Below, piece after piece: positions 46,364-56,760 of a DNA stretch of 64,000 nt; the first letter of the stretch is position 1; every line of letters begins with the position of its first letter. This DNA comes from DATJKD01 sp963834855 (GTDB lineage: Bacteria > Pseudomonadota > Gammaproteobacteria > Steroidobacterales > Steroidobacteraceae). The notes under the pieces were generated by a model, which did no database searches, was not told the DNA's origin, and saw only the letters and a program-made list of their open reading frames with translations. The DNA is taken from the NCBI GenBank assembly GCA_963834855.1, contig CAWIDH010000021.1, positions 1-64,000 of the forward strand. The letters are read 5' to 3'. The position numbers and the translations under genes were made by a program.

Positions 46364-47480
46364 TCACGAGCCTCCGTTGAGCGGCTCAACTCCGGCAATA
46401 CTCATGATCCTTTTCCATCGGTGCATCCAGTCGTGACGCAACAGCGCTTCAGCGGAGTTGCGCTCTGCTGATGCTGCAGGCGATCCTCGCGGGATCGGAA
46501 TCCAGGCCTGTCGAGTACATCGATAACATCGGACCCGTCTGGCTTCAATCCGGTATCACGACGTCGGGCCAGGGAAACGCGTCTCGGAAGGCGATGCAGT
46601 CCGGTGCTTGCCCAATCATCACCGCACCAGCTGCGGCACCCTCGAAATAGCGATATCCCATCTCGACCTGCCCCTGAGTTTCCTGACTGCAGGTTCATCT
46701 TGGCGGGTGCGACGACGAAGTAGCGGCTCCGCTTGACACTGTTCGCATAACTGCCAACGATGCTGGACCGGATCGTACGGGCGTCAGATTGGCCATGGCC
46801 GGAAACGTGTCATAGACATAGTAGGTGCCCTTGCGTTGCGGCTCGTCGCAGAAGAGCTTCGATGCATTCCTTCCCATCTTCGTCCGATGCTGTACACGTC
46901 GATCGCCCTGGCCGGTGGATTCGGATATGGGCTGAACCGAAGCGCGTCGACGGCGCCCGGTAGCCAGTGGCAGGAGCGTCCAATGGCCTCTGATAAGGGA
47001 GGCGCCGTGCCGCTGTAGGCCCACGAATACGTGATCGAACTGCCGGAGTGCATGGAGCCAATGCTCGCAAATCTAGGTACAGTCGGCTGCCCACAGTTCG
47101 TCTAGCCAGCAGACGCTCGTTCTGCAGCGGTCCTTCCAGCCCATCGACCGCGTTCATGTACAGAAGGTCCCAATGGTTCTGGCAGACCGCAACGAACAAG
47201 TCGTAATCTTGTGTCAACCGAACAGGCTTCAGGCCGGGGTTCAGATACACCAGTGTGTTCGAGACATCTCGGTACGTGAGCCTTCGGTGCCAACTCTCCC
47301 GGAATCGAAAGCCATGGCCTGGCTCGAGTCGCAGCAAGTCCACATCGTCAATTTCACAGAGAACATCCTGGGCTTCGTACAGGCTGCACTGGTAAGCGCG
47401 CCGATTGAAAGCCCGAGCCGTGGGCATGCAAATCCGCGGGCGTCCCTGCTTGTTCTGAACGGCTTAGCAGTCAGTCGCAT
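46364..47480 (-). CDS. Glycosyltransferase, CgeB-like (group 1 type)
   Basis: About 370 residues. The N-terminal half has DVLCEIDDVDLLRLEPGHGF, NTLVYLNPGLKPVRL and DYDLFVAVCQNHWDLLYMNA; the C-terminal half has VDVYSIGRRWEGMHR and RYFEGAAAGAVMIGQAPDC, the nucleotide-sugar binding Glu region as seen in CgeB/DUF-type glycosyltransferases. After repair it ends MSIAGVEPLNGGS with TGA at 46364-46366. Indels near 47425, 47120, 47030, 46880, 46770, 46640 and 46500. Donor and acceptor unknown. Confidence 0.72.
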
Positions 47481-47525
47481 CTGATTTCCTCGGCGCACGC
47501 GTCTCTGACTGGCGCGTGCACAAAA

Positions 47526-49156
47526 TCAGTTCAAGCACGCTGGTCGTTCTGTCATCAGAGACGGCACGGGCATACTGCGTTGGCTGGTCAGGCCCGGCGG
47601 TCGGACGGTCTGCATGAGCCGCTTGAACCGGGTCGGCAAGACGTCCCGCACCAGCCTCAATACGACGGTCACCGGGGTTCGCACCCGTAGGAGACCGACG
47701 ACGATCGTTACATATACGGTCAAGTAAGTCAGCGTGAGCGCCACCAAACGGATAACACGTGATGCTTCGTTGAGAATTGTGTACCTCATGGCGAAGCCCA
47801 TCGCCGCCGCCAACAATGCCCCCAGCAAGGCGCGCCACACGACCGCGATTACATCGCGTGTTCCAATTCCAAATGGCTGGCCGGAATATGCGACTGCGGG
47901 GACGAACAGAAGAAACATGCAAGTCACGTAAGCGACGACCACGCCGGTCGGCCCGAAAGGGCAGGCCGCAGAACAATGCGATGAGCTGCACGCATGTCGC
48001 TCCCACACCCCAGCGCATCCACCGATCCGTTCGTGCCGGCGGTCACATGGAGCCAACCCAGTGTTCGCTCAATAGAGTGCGGGATGCCGCGCACTGCCAG
48101 AATGCTGAGCAGAAACCCGGCTTGTGACCACTTTGCGCCAAGCAACGTGACTATCAGATCCTGGCCTATCACGGCCAGGACTCCAAACGCCGGCATGGAA
48201 AAGAACGCGAGAGTGCCAAGTGCCTTTCGCCATAGGCGCGGCAAGTTCCTCGTGTGTCATCGCGCGCCTTGCTCAGGCTGCTTACGGCGACACCGTGCAG
48301 TGGGGAGACGAGAAGGTCGAGCAGATTGTCGTAAACGAACAGCGCGTTCTGATAGTGGCCGAGCGCGGCGGCGCCACTTCTGTATCCGATTGCGACTCGA
48401 TCGCTCGTTCGGCCGACGAAGTCGGTGAGCGAGAATCCGGTGCTGTTGAGCCCGAAGCGAAGCATCTCCTTGACGTTCCGGCGTCATCGCGGGTTTCGGC
48501 GGCATCCAGCGGCATCTCAGCCAGACACCAGCCGCCAGCAGCGAGGACATGATGACGGGTCTCAGCACCAGCGCCCAGTATTCCAGCCCGTAGAACGCCA
48601 TTCCGATCGCAGCACTCGCAGCCAAGCAGATTGGCGCCGACGTCGAGGATCGCCAGTTCCTGGAACATCATCGCCCTGCGCAACAGTGCGTAGTGCTGGC
48701 ATGTGAGAGCGGAGGTGACGAATGTGATCGCGGATACGGCGGCGATCGTGACCAAACGCGGTTCTCCGTAGAACCGGGCGAGGAGTGGGCCAGAGGCTGC
48801 CAGCGCGATTGCGCAGCCGAGGCCGAGCGCCATCGAGATCGTAGAATAGCCCACTGACCTCGCTTTCGGTGATCTGCCGGCGTTGAACCACTGCATCGGG
48901 AGTACCAAGACTTACCAGCAGCGGTGCGAACGCGGTGATCACCGTCACCATGCTCACCAGCCCGTAGTCCTCGGGCGACAGCAGGCGGGCAAGAAACAGT
49001 ATGGCTGACGACTTGAATGAGTGCGATGAGTGCGCGGGCGCCGATCATGATCGCGCCGGCTCGCACCGAGCGGCGCCCCAGGTCGGCTTCAATTCTGTTG
49101 TCACCGAAGAAGGCGTTCACGGGTGCGGATTGCCCAGAGGTCAACCAAAGACCCAT
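47526..49156 (-). CDS. Oligosaccharide flippase (Wzx-like, MOP superfamily)
   Basis: About 540 residues after repair with a dozen hydrophobic helices. The sequence starts DLGRRSVRAGAIMIGARALI, typical of the WzxC/lipopolysaccharide flippase family; internal segments are LGLGCAIALAASGPLLARFY, SGAAALGHYQNALFVYDNLLD and FFSMPAFGVLAVIGQDLI with LLGAKWSQAG. It moves lipid-linked repeat units across the inner membrane for the Wzy-like polymerase at 41753. Indels near 49040, 48870, 48620, 48475, 48260, 47990 and 47930. Confidence 0.85.
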
Positions 49157-49295
49157 GGCTCGGGAAGGCGCCTGCCAACGATCGCGTCAAAGCGCGCGTC
49201 CGGGCAACGCCAGGGAGCAACGAAAGTCAACGGCGCCCGCAAGCCCGGGCACAACCGGGGCTCGGAAACCTTGGGTCACGCACATCCAGATCGCC

Positions 49296-50015
49296 CTAGG
49301 TCAGACCGACGGCCAGCCGAGTGCCCTCGAGCACGACGATCTTCATGGCACGGTTGTCCCGGGCGATGCGGGTCAACCACGTTGGAGACATCGGCGATCA
49401 TCCCGTAGTCATGCCAGACCAGGATCCCCCGCCCGGCGCCAGATGCCTCATTGCATTTTCGGAATCCGATCGAACGTACGCTTCAGTGTGGCAGCCGTCT
49501 ATGAACACGAGATCAAAAGGGCCACCCAGATCACCCCAGTTCATCTGGCTGCTGTCCCCAAAAGACTTGACGGATTCGAGACGGCCAGCGGGTGCCCTTT
49601 ATATATGTCTTCCGAGCTGGTTGCGCGGCGTTAGATTGAGTTCTCCATCGGCGTAGGCGAGCATTCTAGGTCCGTCAACGGAGAAGTCGGGTGGCAGGTC
49701 CACGGTGACTACGGTCGCCCTCGGTTTCGACGTTGGCAGCCAGAACGAGCGCAGTGTTTCCATCGTAGGTTCCGATCTCTCAGAACGCTCTCGCGCTTTG
49801 ATGTGCCTCACGATGGCTCCGAGGTAGCACGCTTCTTCTGCACTGATTGAAGTCCCGCCCTTTCGATCGAAAGCCCGAGGCAGAAGTACGTGTGCGTTCC
49901 TCAATGCCCGGAAAAAGCTCGTTGGGCGGCAACCCTTGGCAACCTCCCCGGTGAACCAGTATGACTGACTGACCAGGATGGGGGATCCTTCGCCAGATGA
50001 CCACGGATGACCCAT
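49296..50015 (-). CDS. Class I SAM-dependent methyltransferase
   Basis: About 240 residues. YLGAIVRHIKARERSEIGTY then DGNTALVLAA is the SAM-binding glycine loop (EIGTYDGNTA); ATVVTVDLPPDF is the acidic loop; GGPFDLVFIDGCHTEAYVRS and GGGILVWHDYG are typical of the Methyltransf_24 family. After repair it ends GTRLAVGLT with TAG at 49296-49298. The start is uncertain: ATG 50015, or an upstream codon near 50095 with another indel. Probably methylates a sugar hydroxyl. Confidence 0.78.
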
Positions 50016-50114
50016 GAGATCTGTCGCTCTGGGGAGAGGTCAACCGCTTTCTGGCCGCGAAGAGCACCTTCTCCGCTCGAAGGAACTCTGCATGGACAAG
50101 CGGGTTCTATGATT

Positions 50115-51219
50115 TCAATTGCCGTCGTTCCGTTGGTCGGTTTTCGCTGGACCGAACGTTGACGACGGGTCGGTCCAGGTCAGCGTGGGATCGCGACAAT
50201 CCTTTCGTCGAGGAGGTTTCGCTACCGACCTTGAAGAACGAGCGATGTCAGTCCATCGCTTTCGGCTATGGGCGTAAAAGCCCATCTGTTCGAATACCTG
50301 GCCCTGATGGGGCATTCTTTGCCGTTCGGCGAAAATTCGCATGGAAATCTGCGCGTCCCGTTTTCTCTCGAAACGATCTAGATCAGGAACCCCAGAATCG
50401 CGTGCTCGACACGTTTCGCCTGTATTCGACAACTGAACATCAAGTCCAGTAGCCGCGGCTCCTGCGGGTCGACGAGCGCGAAGCCAACGATGCCGTAGTC
50501 CCCGAATCGGTCACGACAGTCGATCACGAATGTCTCGAAAACGGCCGGAATTCATCAAGTCGGCCAGGTTCCGCCTCGGGATACCGGTTCCCCGAGAAAT
50601 TCATTTGATTGGTTCTTTGCGCAAGCTCATAGACCCTTCGAAGGTTTGCATGGTCCAGAGGCTTGATGTCGGGCCTCCAGCCGACACTCCCTGAGGAAAA
50701 CCAGCGTAGTCTCCTTGTGGTGGAACCTCTCTAGCATTCGTCCCGATGCACCTGTTGCTCGATACATCAGCCCGTCGGTCTGCTTCTTTCCGCAGTGACA
50801 GGCACCTGGCATTCGGGGCGTGCGGCGATTACTCGGAGCATGTGGCAGCATCGATGACCGAAACTTGGGGCAGCGCCGCCTTGCACTTCTTCGCGCTCGA
50901 ACGGCTGATCATCGACGAAGGCAAGCGTATCAATGCCGATGTTCAGCAGCGTCGCGATCTGCGCAATGCCTTCGCTCTTCGGCTGCCAGCTGATTTGGGG
51001 GTATACGAAGTACTGGGCCAGCCCGTGATCGCGCAGAACCGCCATAGCATCCTCGTGGTTGTTCTTGCTGGCGATCGAATGCAGTACTCCCCCTTTGATC
51101 GGTGTCCCTTGATCAAGTTGATAACGGCCTGTCGAATCTGAATAGCATTTCGGGCCGTCCTCGATCAAGTATACCGTCCCAGAGTGTGTTGTCCGAGATC
51201 CCAAACAATGCATTTCCAC
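50115..51219 (-). CDS. FkbH-like HAD-IIIC phosphatase with C-terminal GNAT domain
   Basis: About 368 residues. After one or two indels the start reads KCIVWDLDNTLWDGILIEDG, the HAD catalytic motif; SIASKNNHEDAMAVLRDHGL, PQISWQPKSEGIAQI and DTLAFVDDQPFEREEV are FkbH hallmarks. The C-terminal half has QRTNQMNFSGNRY and DRFGDYGIVGFALVD, then LLDLMFSCRIQAKRVEHAIL, the GNAT-like part of the family. The start GTG 51219 follows GGAGG. FkbH enzymes load a glyceryl or similar group from phosphoglycerate onto an acyl carrier; no carrier protein is visible next to it. Confidence 0.83.
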
Positions 51220-51271
51220 TTCTCTCCTCCGTGGTCACGCCAGTGCTCGGTGCGCTCAGACCGCGGGGCGC

Positions 51272-52031
51272 TTATTCCTTCACGAAGTCCATCAGCCCGA
51301 AGTACAGGACGGTGTCCGTGCAATCATTAGGCACGATTTCGACTTCGAACCGGCGACGTGAGGTCCAGCCACTGGGGTTATCTCCGAATCGGCTACTCTG
51401 GATCTCGTGTACCCGGGCGTAACTCCGGATTTTCGATCTGGAAGGGCCGCGACCCTTTGGTGCTACCAATCTAACCGTGAACGTCAAAGTCCTATCGCCC
51501 TGGCGTTCGGGTTGTAACACTCGAGCAGGAAGGCAATCAGGGTGAGTGCCGCGATCGCTGTCGCGTGCTTCCGCGGCGCGGCGTCGCAGGTAATTGACCT
51601 TTGTCAGAAGCCGAGGCTTGACAGCCGACGGGAGAGGCACGTTGCGAGCTCATTGCACCGATCGCGATGTTGAGCCGCTCCTGGGACATCCGCATCCTGT
51701 AACGGGCGCAGCCGAAGGTTCCCGACCGTCCAGAGTTTGGCCGGAGTTCTTGAAGCGGAGCTTCAGAAGATATGGATTCAGGCCCTCCTCCCTTGTGGTC
51801 GATACGCACCATGCCGTCGATGAATTGACGGCAGGCACCATCCACCCTGGGCGAATAAAGCTCGCAGGTCGTGTAACACGTGGGCCATACGCATTCGGTG
51901 CAGTGCTCACCCCACGGCAGGGTCGTACGCGCCACGACATGTTCACGAAACTCCGCGAAATAAGGGCACGGATCTCCGGCGGCACAGTGTCCATGGACTC
52001 CGTGAGAGTTGTTTACTTCTGCCTCGTACAC
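51272..52031 (-). CDS. Cysteine-rich protein of unknown function in polysaccharide operon
   Basis: About 250 residues after repair. The N-terminal half has a cysteine cluster, HCTECVWPTCYTTCELYSP followed by DGACRQFIDGMVRID, then PYLLKLRFKKWAKLW (basic). The C-terminal half reads AFLLECYNPNARAIGL, then FEVEIVPNDCTDTVLYFGL and MDFVKE, which looks like a small beta-sandwich ending. I recognise it only as a recurring hypothetical of exopolysaccharide loci. The cysteines could bind zinc or an Fe-S cluster; nothing in the sequence decides. Several indels; the start (GTG 52031) is uncertain. Confidence 0.55.
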
Positions 52032-52090
52032 TCAGATCACCCCCGCTCAATGTCCATGACGTCAGCGTCGCGGCCGTGCCACGAGCCTCT

Positions 52091-53535
52091 CTAGCCGAAA
52101 CTCCAATTTGAAGCGGTCGGGGTGGCTCGGAAGGAAAGCAATATGCCACGGCGAACGAGGCATGCATCCAGAACAGCGTGAAATATCTGCAGTTTCCATG
52201 TGCCCCCCAGCTTCTGGGCCCCGCTAGGTACTGGAGAACTGAGAGTGGGACATCGGCAACACCGCGGCGCGACAGGTATGTGCGCATTATGTAATAGGGA
52301 ACCGGTCGCTACATCGTTGTCAAGGCAGCGCAGCATGTTGGTCCAGTCCAGCGGGCGCGTGCCCAATGGACCTCCAACCAGACACCGACTACTCAGCGAA
52401 GCCCTTGAATCCAGCGTTTTGCGCGGCGCGCCTGTACTCGGGCGTTGAATCGATCCGGATAAGTAGGCGGAAACGCGATCCGCCACGGCAACAGCAGCAC
52501 TTTTCTGATATGCAGCGCCCGGTTTGAACAGATTCAGCCAGATATGCCAGCTGTGGAAGTATGAGTAGGGTCTGCCTGTAATGAGGAATTTCTCAATCAG
52601 CGCCAGGAGGACAGCAAGTTCGGGATCTCCGATGATGTTCTGACGATTCCGCAAGTCGCATGCGATTGATCGCGGAACCCCGGGATGTTTCATCCGCGAC
52701 AAGTATGCGATCAGCACATAGGTAGATGCCGTAGCAAGTTCGTTATCAAGGGACGAGACGAGCCTGTCCCAGTCGAAGGTGCGATCCGACACTCGTAAGA
52801 GGTTAACCGCGTCGAAGAGTGAATTGACCAGGCTGGGGGTGGATTGACTGCTCGGACAGATCCTGGACCCAGCATGAAGCGATGTACGCAAGCTGGACGG
52901 TATCGGTCAAGCGGCGGACCCGGCGACCGCAGAATTCGGATGGAACTGTTTCGATTAGGAGCTGCGCGGGGTCGAAATAGTTCTCCCTGGCCGAAGACGG
53001 GAGTCCTGGTGAAACAATCCGGTGTGAAGTTCGACCTTCGTGCGCCGTTCCGAGTGATACAAGGGCTCCCGTTCATGTGAGTTCGGATCCATCACTGGGC
53101 GGCTGTGCCGGAAGACCTTCTGCAACGCGACAGCCTCGACCTCTATCGCCGCGGCTTCAGGGAGGAGGATGTCGATGTCCGTCATTGCGCGCAGGTGTGA
53201 CTGCGGATAACACTGGTTACTGACGGAGATTCCCTTCAGCAGTACCGCGGGTACACCGGTATCCGTGCAGATATCGATGATTTCTCCGGCGGCGTCGAAT
53301 TGCTCGGCCTGCAAGATCCGAAGCTGTCAGATCTGCGCCCAGGAGCACTTTCCGGATGTCCGATGGTAGCGGCTCGCCCTCGGCTCGCGTTGCATGGTGA
53401 AGCAATGGCCCAAGCCCCGCGTCCAATGCCCACTTCAATTTTTTCCTCAGGGGCACCCCTAACCGCACTTGCGACGCGACTGCCGGCTTCAGGCGCGAGC
53501 GTTGCTGCGTACGTCATTAACTCGGCGATCAGCAC
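52091..53535 (-). CDS. Nucleotidyltransferase-fold protein (NTP_transf_5 type)
   Basis: About 480 residues after repair. The diagnostic segment is GVPAVLLKGISVSNQCYPQS with RAMTDIDILLPE, the LLKG...YP...R.M.DIDILL motif of this nucleotidyltransferase family; it is followed by KVELHTGLFH. Upstream sequence KKLKWALDAGLGPLLHHA and downstream FDWDRLVSSLDNELATASTY resemble the helical parts of the family. Proteins of this kind accompany HprK-related kinases and asparagine-synthase-like proteins in exopolysaccharide and some peptide clusters. The start near 53535 is poorly defined, and about 240 bases between it and the HprK-like gene contain nothing recognisable. Confidence 0.68.
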
Positions 53536-53774
53536 ATTACTTTGTCAGTTGAGGTGCGGCACGGGCCGGGGTCCCTGTTGATCGATGAATGGAATGCCGA
53601 AAGCAACGCCGCAGCGGCGAAAGCGCTGGCGTCAACGCCCTGGCAGGGAGATGACGATTAGCGGCGAGCGCAGCCGCAAGGGTCGCCTGAGGATGCTACC
53701 GGACGATGAAACCTAAAGCACGGAATCCAGCAATCGCTGAGGCCATGTCAGTTCGTGCCACTTGGTCGTCAAGA

Positions 53775-54640
53775 TCAAACCTGTTCCATAACCTCACGAA
53801 TCGCTGCACAAGTCTGGATCAAACCGGCGGTGGTTATCGAAAAGCAGGGAACGTGACCGACAACCTGCAACGCCGCATCGAGCCCTGCATTCTGGTGCGA
53901 TAGCGCATTCAGCGCGGTTACGTACAGGTGTGTGCCGGCCTGGGCGGCGGTAATGCTGGAAATCGCGGCTCCGCGAGATCCGTCCGGTGCTTGACCAGGA
54001 ACACCGCGCCGAGATCGCAAGCGCTGGAACTGACGGCCGACGGGAACGACGTTGTCGGGACGTGGATGGTCCGCCCGAGATGCATGGTCCGGGCTGGCAA
54101 CTTGTAAGGGAGTGGCGGCCGTCTCTTCAGGCACAAGGCGTGGGGATAGGCAAGAACGCGCATTTGCTTCAGGTCGATCGGGCTGAGCTCGTCGCTCAAG
54201 TACCCGAAGCCGTGATGCAGAAGCGCCCATGTCGTCGTGGATTTGCCGCTCCCCGAATCACCGGCCAGCAATATCGCCTTGCCTTTCCAGAGGACGGCTG
54301 CGGAGTGCAGGAACAGCAAATCGGGGCACTGTCGCTGCAGCTCGACGGTCAGGTCTTTCTCGACGGCGTATATGAGGTTGCCGAGGCCGAATCCCTCGTA
54401 CAACGTGCGGCCCTGACGCTCGACAACGTATGCCGGGCCCTTGTGGCGGACGTTGTAATCGAGGTCAGGCGCAGCAACAGTGTCCGGGACGGCCAGCGCG
54501 CCGAAATTTCCAGTCAGGCAGGCCCGATCGACAGCACCCGCTGGCTGGATCCGGACCTGCCGGCCGAAAAGGCGCAGGTGCAGCGGCGACGGTTCTCGCC
54601 GCAAAGCGAGACGATCAAAAATCCAGCTGACTGCAGGTGA
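53775..54640 (-). CDS. HprK-like P-loop kinase
   Basis: About 288 residues. Walker A in AILLAGDSGSGKSTTTWALL, preceded by FLHSAAVLWKGKAILL, and FGYLSDELSPIDL as the catalytic acidic segment, matching HPr-kinase-related proteins (HprK-related kinase A family) that are not linked to the phosphotransferase system. The N-terminal region (FGRQVRIQPAG, NVRHKGPAYVVERQGRTLYE) is a divergent cap. The start is unclear: no ATG, possibly CTG/TTG near 54640. An indel near 54000 breaks the C-terminal part, which ends EVMEQV. It follows the small leader-bearing gene and precedes the nucleotidyltransferase-fold gene; no PqqD-like gene is seen. Confidence 0.78.
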
Positions 54641-54642
54641 GC

Positions 54643-54879
54643 TCAGAAGCAGTCTTTCGGCGGCAGACCGAAGAGCGCCCGGAGCCTGTTGGCCGCTTCG
54701 CAGAGGGCCGCCTTCCGGGCATCGCGCCGGCGCTCCTCCTCGCCTTGGGAGTGCGGCGACTCGTAGTTTCCCGACCCGGCCTTGGCCAGGGAGGAGTAGG
54801 CCTGCAGGCTCAGCACCACCGGAGCGGCGTAGGCGGCCTTCTTGATGAACTCGCGCTTTGATGGGCTGTGTGTGCTCAT
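54643..54879 (-). CDS. Small protein with signal-like N terminus and C-terminal DCF
   Basis: 78 residues, uninterrupted. It begins MSTHSPSKREFIKKAAYAAP and continues VVLSLQAYSSLAKAGSG: a KREFIKK stretch followed by a hydrophobic segment and an A-x-A-like site, typical of short exported proteins in such operons. The mature part is charged (EEERRRDARKAALCEAANRL) and ends LPPKDCF. It is the first gene of the minus-strand operon and abuts the HprK-like gene by a few bases. Function unknown; it could be a small secreted substrate or a peptide processed by its neighbours. Confidence 0.65.
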   Translation of the reverse strand: MSTHSPSKREFIKKAAYAAPVVLSLQAYSSLAKAGSGNYESPHSQGEEERRRDARKAALCEAANRLRALFGLPPKDCF

Positions 54880-55049
54880 TCTTTTTCTTACCCGTCTCAG
54901 AGACAATCCCTGTCATGCGGAATGTTGCTCGATTGCTGGGGCCTTGGCAAGCGGAACGTCGTCATCGGGCGTCACTGAGTATCGGCCATAGCCGATTGCG
55001 AACCGGTTATGTTCAGCAAGTTCGAGTTCGGACGGGCCGCAGGACGAGT

Positions 55050-56675
55050 ATGATGCTCAACTTCCGCGCAGCCAGTGACATAACGCCGCAAGTGCAGGAA
55101 ACGTTTCATCAAGCTCCTCGACGAGCTGCGGGGTGCGCTCCGTTACCGCTGGCTCGCGATTGGCGCCGACTTGGGCGGCTTGCCTGCTCGGCTGGGCGCT
55201 CGTGACGGTCCTGCCCAACGTCTACGAGTCGAATGCACGCATTTTCGCGGACACGCGCACCGCGCTTTCGCCTGTCATCAAGGGCCTGGCGATCGAGCAG
55301 GATGTCGCGGCGCAACTGAACCTCGTGCAGCAGTCGCTGCTGAGTGAGGCCCAGCTCAACCAGGTCATCGATGAGACAGACTTTGCCAAACAGGCAACGA
55401 CGCCCGAGCGGCGTGCGCGGCTGATGGAGAGCCTGCGGTCGAAGATCGATGTCGACGTTCGTCCGGCCGCAGAGCGAGGCGAGGGCAGCGGCGCCATCTA
55501 CTGGCTCAGCTATCGGGACGCCGATCGTGACCGCAGCCTGAAGGTGGTCCAGATACTCGTCGACAATTTCATGCGCAACACACTGGGCGGAAAGATGCAG
55601 AATTCCGCTGCCGCGCAGAAATTCCTGACGGAGCAGATCAGCGAATCCGAGCAGCGTCTTCGCGAGGCCGAGGAGCGCCTCGCCGCTTTCAAGAAGCGCA
55701 ACGTCGGCACGATGCCGGGAGCCGAAGGCGACTACTTCACGCGGCTGCAAAACGAGATGGACGCCGCCCGGAAGGCGCGCACCGATCTCTCGGTGGCGGT
55801 GTCGCGGCGCGACGAGCTGGCGCAGCAACTGAAGGACGGCGCACTGCTCGCGGCGAGCAGCGGCGCGGCCTCGACACCGTCGAACCGGGAATCGACGCCA
55901 CGGGATACGCTGACGCAGCTCGAGGACGCGCAGGCGAAACTCGACGAGTTGCTCCGGACCTACACCGAACGGCATCCGGACGTCGGCACGCTGCGAGAGA
56001 AGATCGCGTATCTCAAGGCGAAGCACGAACAGGAGCTTGCCGAACTGCGGCGAGGGGAGTCCGGGGCACCGCTGCCGAGGGGTGTCACGTCCAATCCGGT
56101 TTACCAAAGCGTCCGGCTGGCCCTCAACGAGGCCAATGTCGAGGTCGCGGCTCTGAACCGCACGCTGGCGGCGCACGAGGCCAAGGTCAGCGAGCTGCGG
56201 CGGCTGGTCAATTCCATGCCGGAAGTGGAAGCGGAGTTCGCGCGGCTCAATCGGGACTACGACGTTCAACGCACGCAGTACAAAGCGCTGGTCGAACGGC
56301 TCGAGCAGGCCAGGCTTGGGCAGGACGCCGAGGCGACGAACTCCGGCATCCTCATGGAAGTGCTCGACCCGCCGACCGCCAGCGTCGGGCCGGTCGCACC
56401 GAACCGGCCGCGCTTGATCACGGTGGTATTCCTGGGCAGCTTGGGTCTCGGTGCTGCGCTTGGCATGGGGGCTCTCCAAGCTGAACCCCGTGTTCAACCA
56501 CAGCCGCGAGCTCGAGCAGATCACGGGGCTGCCGGTGCTTGGGTCGGTGAGCTTGACCGGGCTCGATCAGGTCCGCGCCCGCGAGCGTCGTGGCTACTTT
56601 GGCTATGCCGCCGTTGCCGGGGCGTTGGTCCTGGCCTTTGGTGTGGTCCTGGTCAGGGAGTTGGTGTCAGCCTGA
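55050..56675 (+). CDS. XrtA-type polysaccharide chain-length determinant (Wzz/GNVR family)
   Basis: About 541 residues after repair. Begins MMLNFRAASDITPQVQET, then the first transmembrane helix (RWLAIGA, AACLLGWALVTVLPNVYESN), a long coiled-coil periplasmic region (YTERHPDVGTLREKIAYLKA, DVQRTQYKALVERLEQA), and a second helix near FLGSLGLGAALGMG; it ends GVVLVRELVSA. The family sets polymer length with the tyrosine autokinase (here 20908-22261). Indels near 55115, 55165 and 56467 break the frame. It diverges from the minus-strand operon and ends 85 bases before thrS. Confidence 0.9.
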
Positions 56676-56760
56676 GCTGGCTCGCCTTGACGCCGCGTTC
56701 TGCGGCGCGGCAGACTCGCCAGCTTTTTCCGCGGCTGAGTGCCCCGACCGGACCGACGTC

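Noticed and set aside
39888..54879. Lasso-peptide biosynthetic cluster
   Set aside because: Asparagine-synthase-like, HprK-like and nucleotidyltransferase genes are present, but no B1/B2 leader-binding or protease genes and no typical precursor are visible, and the genes lie in different operons.
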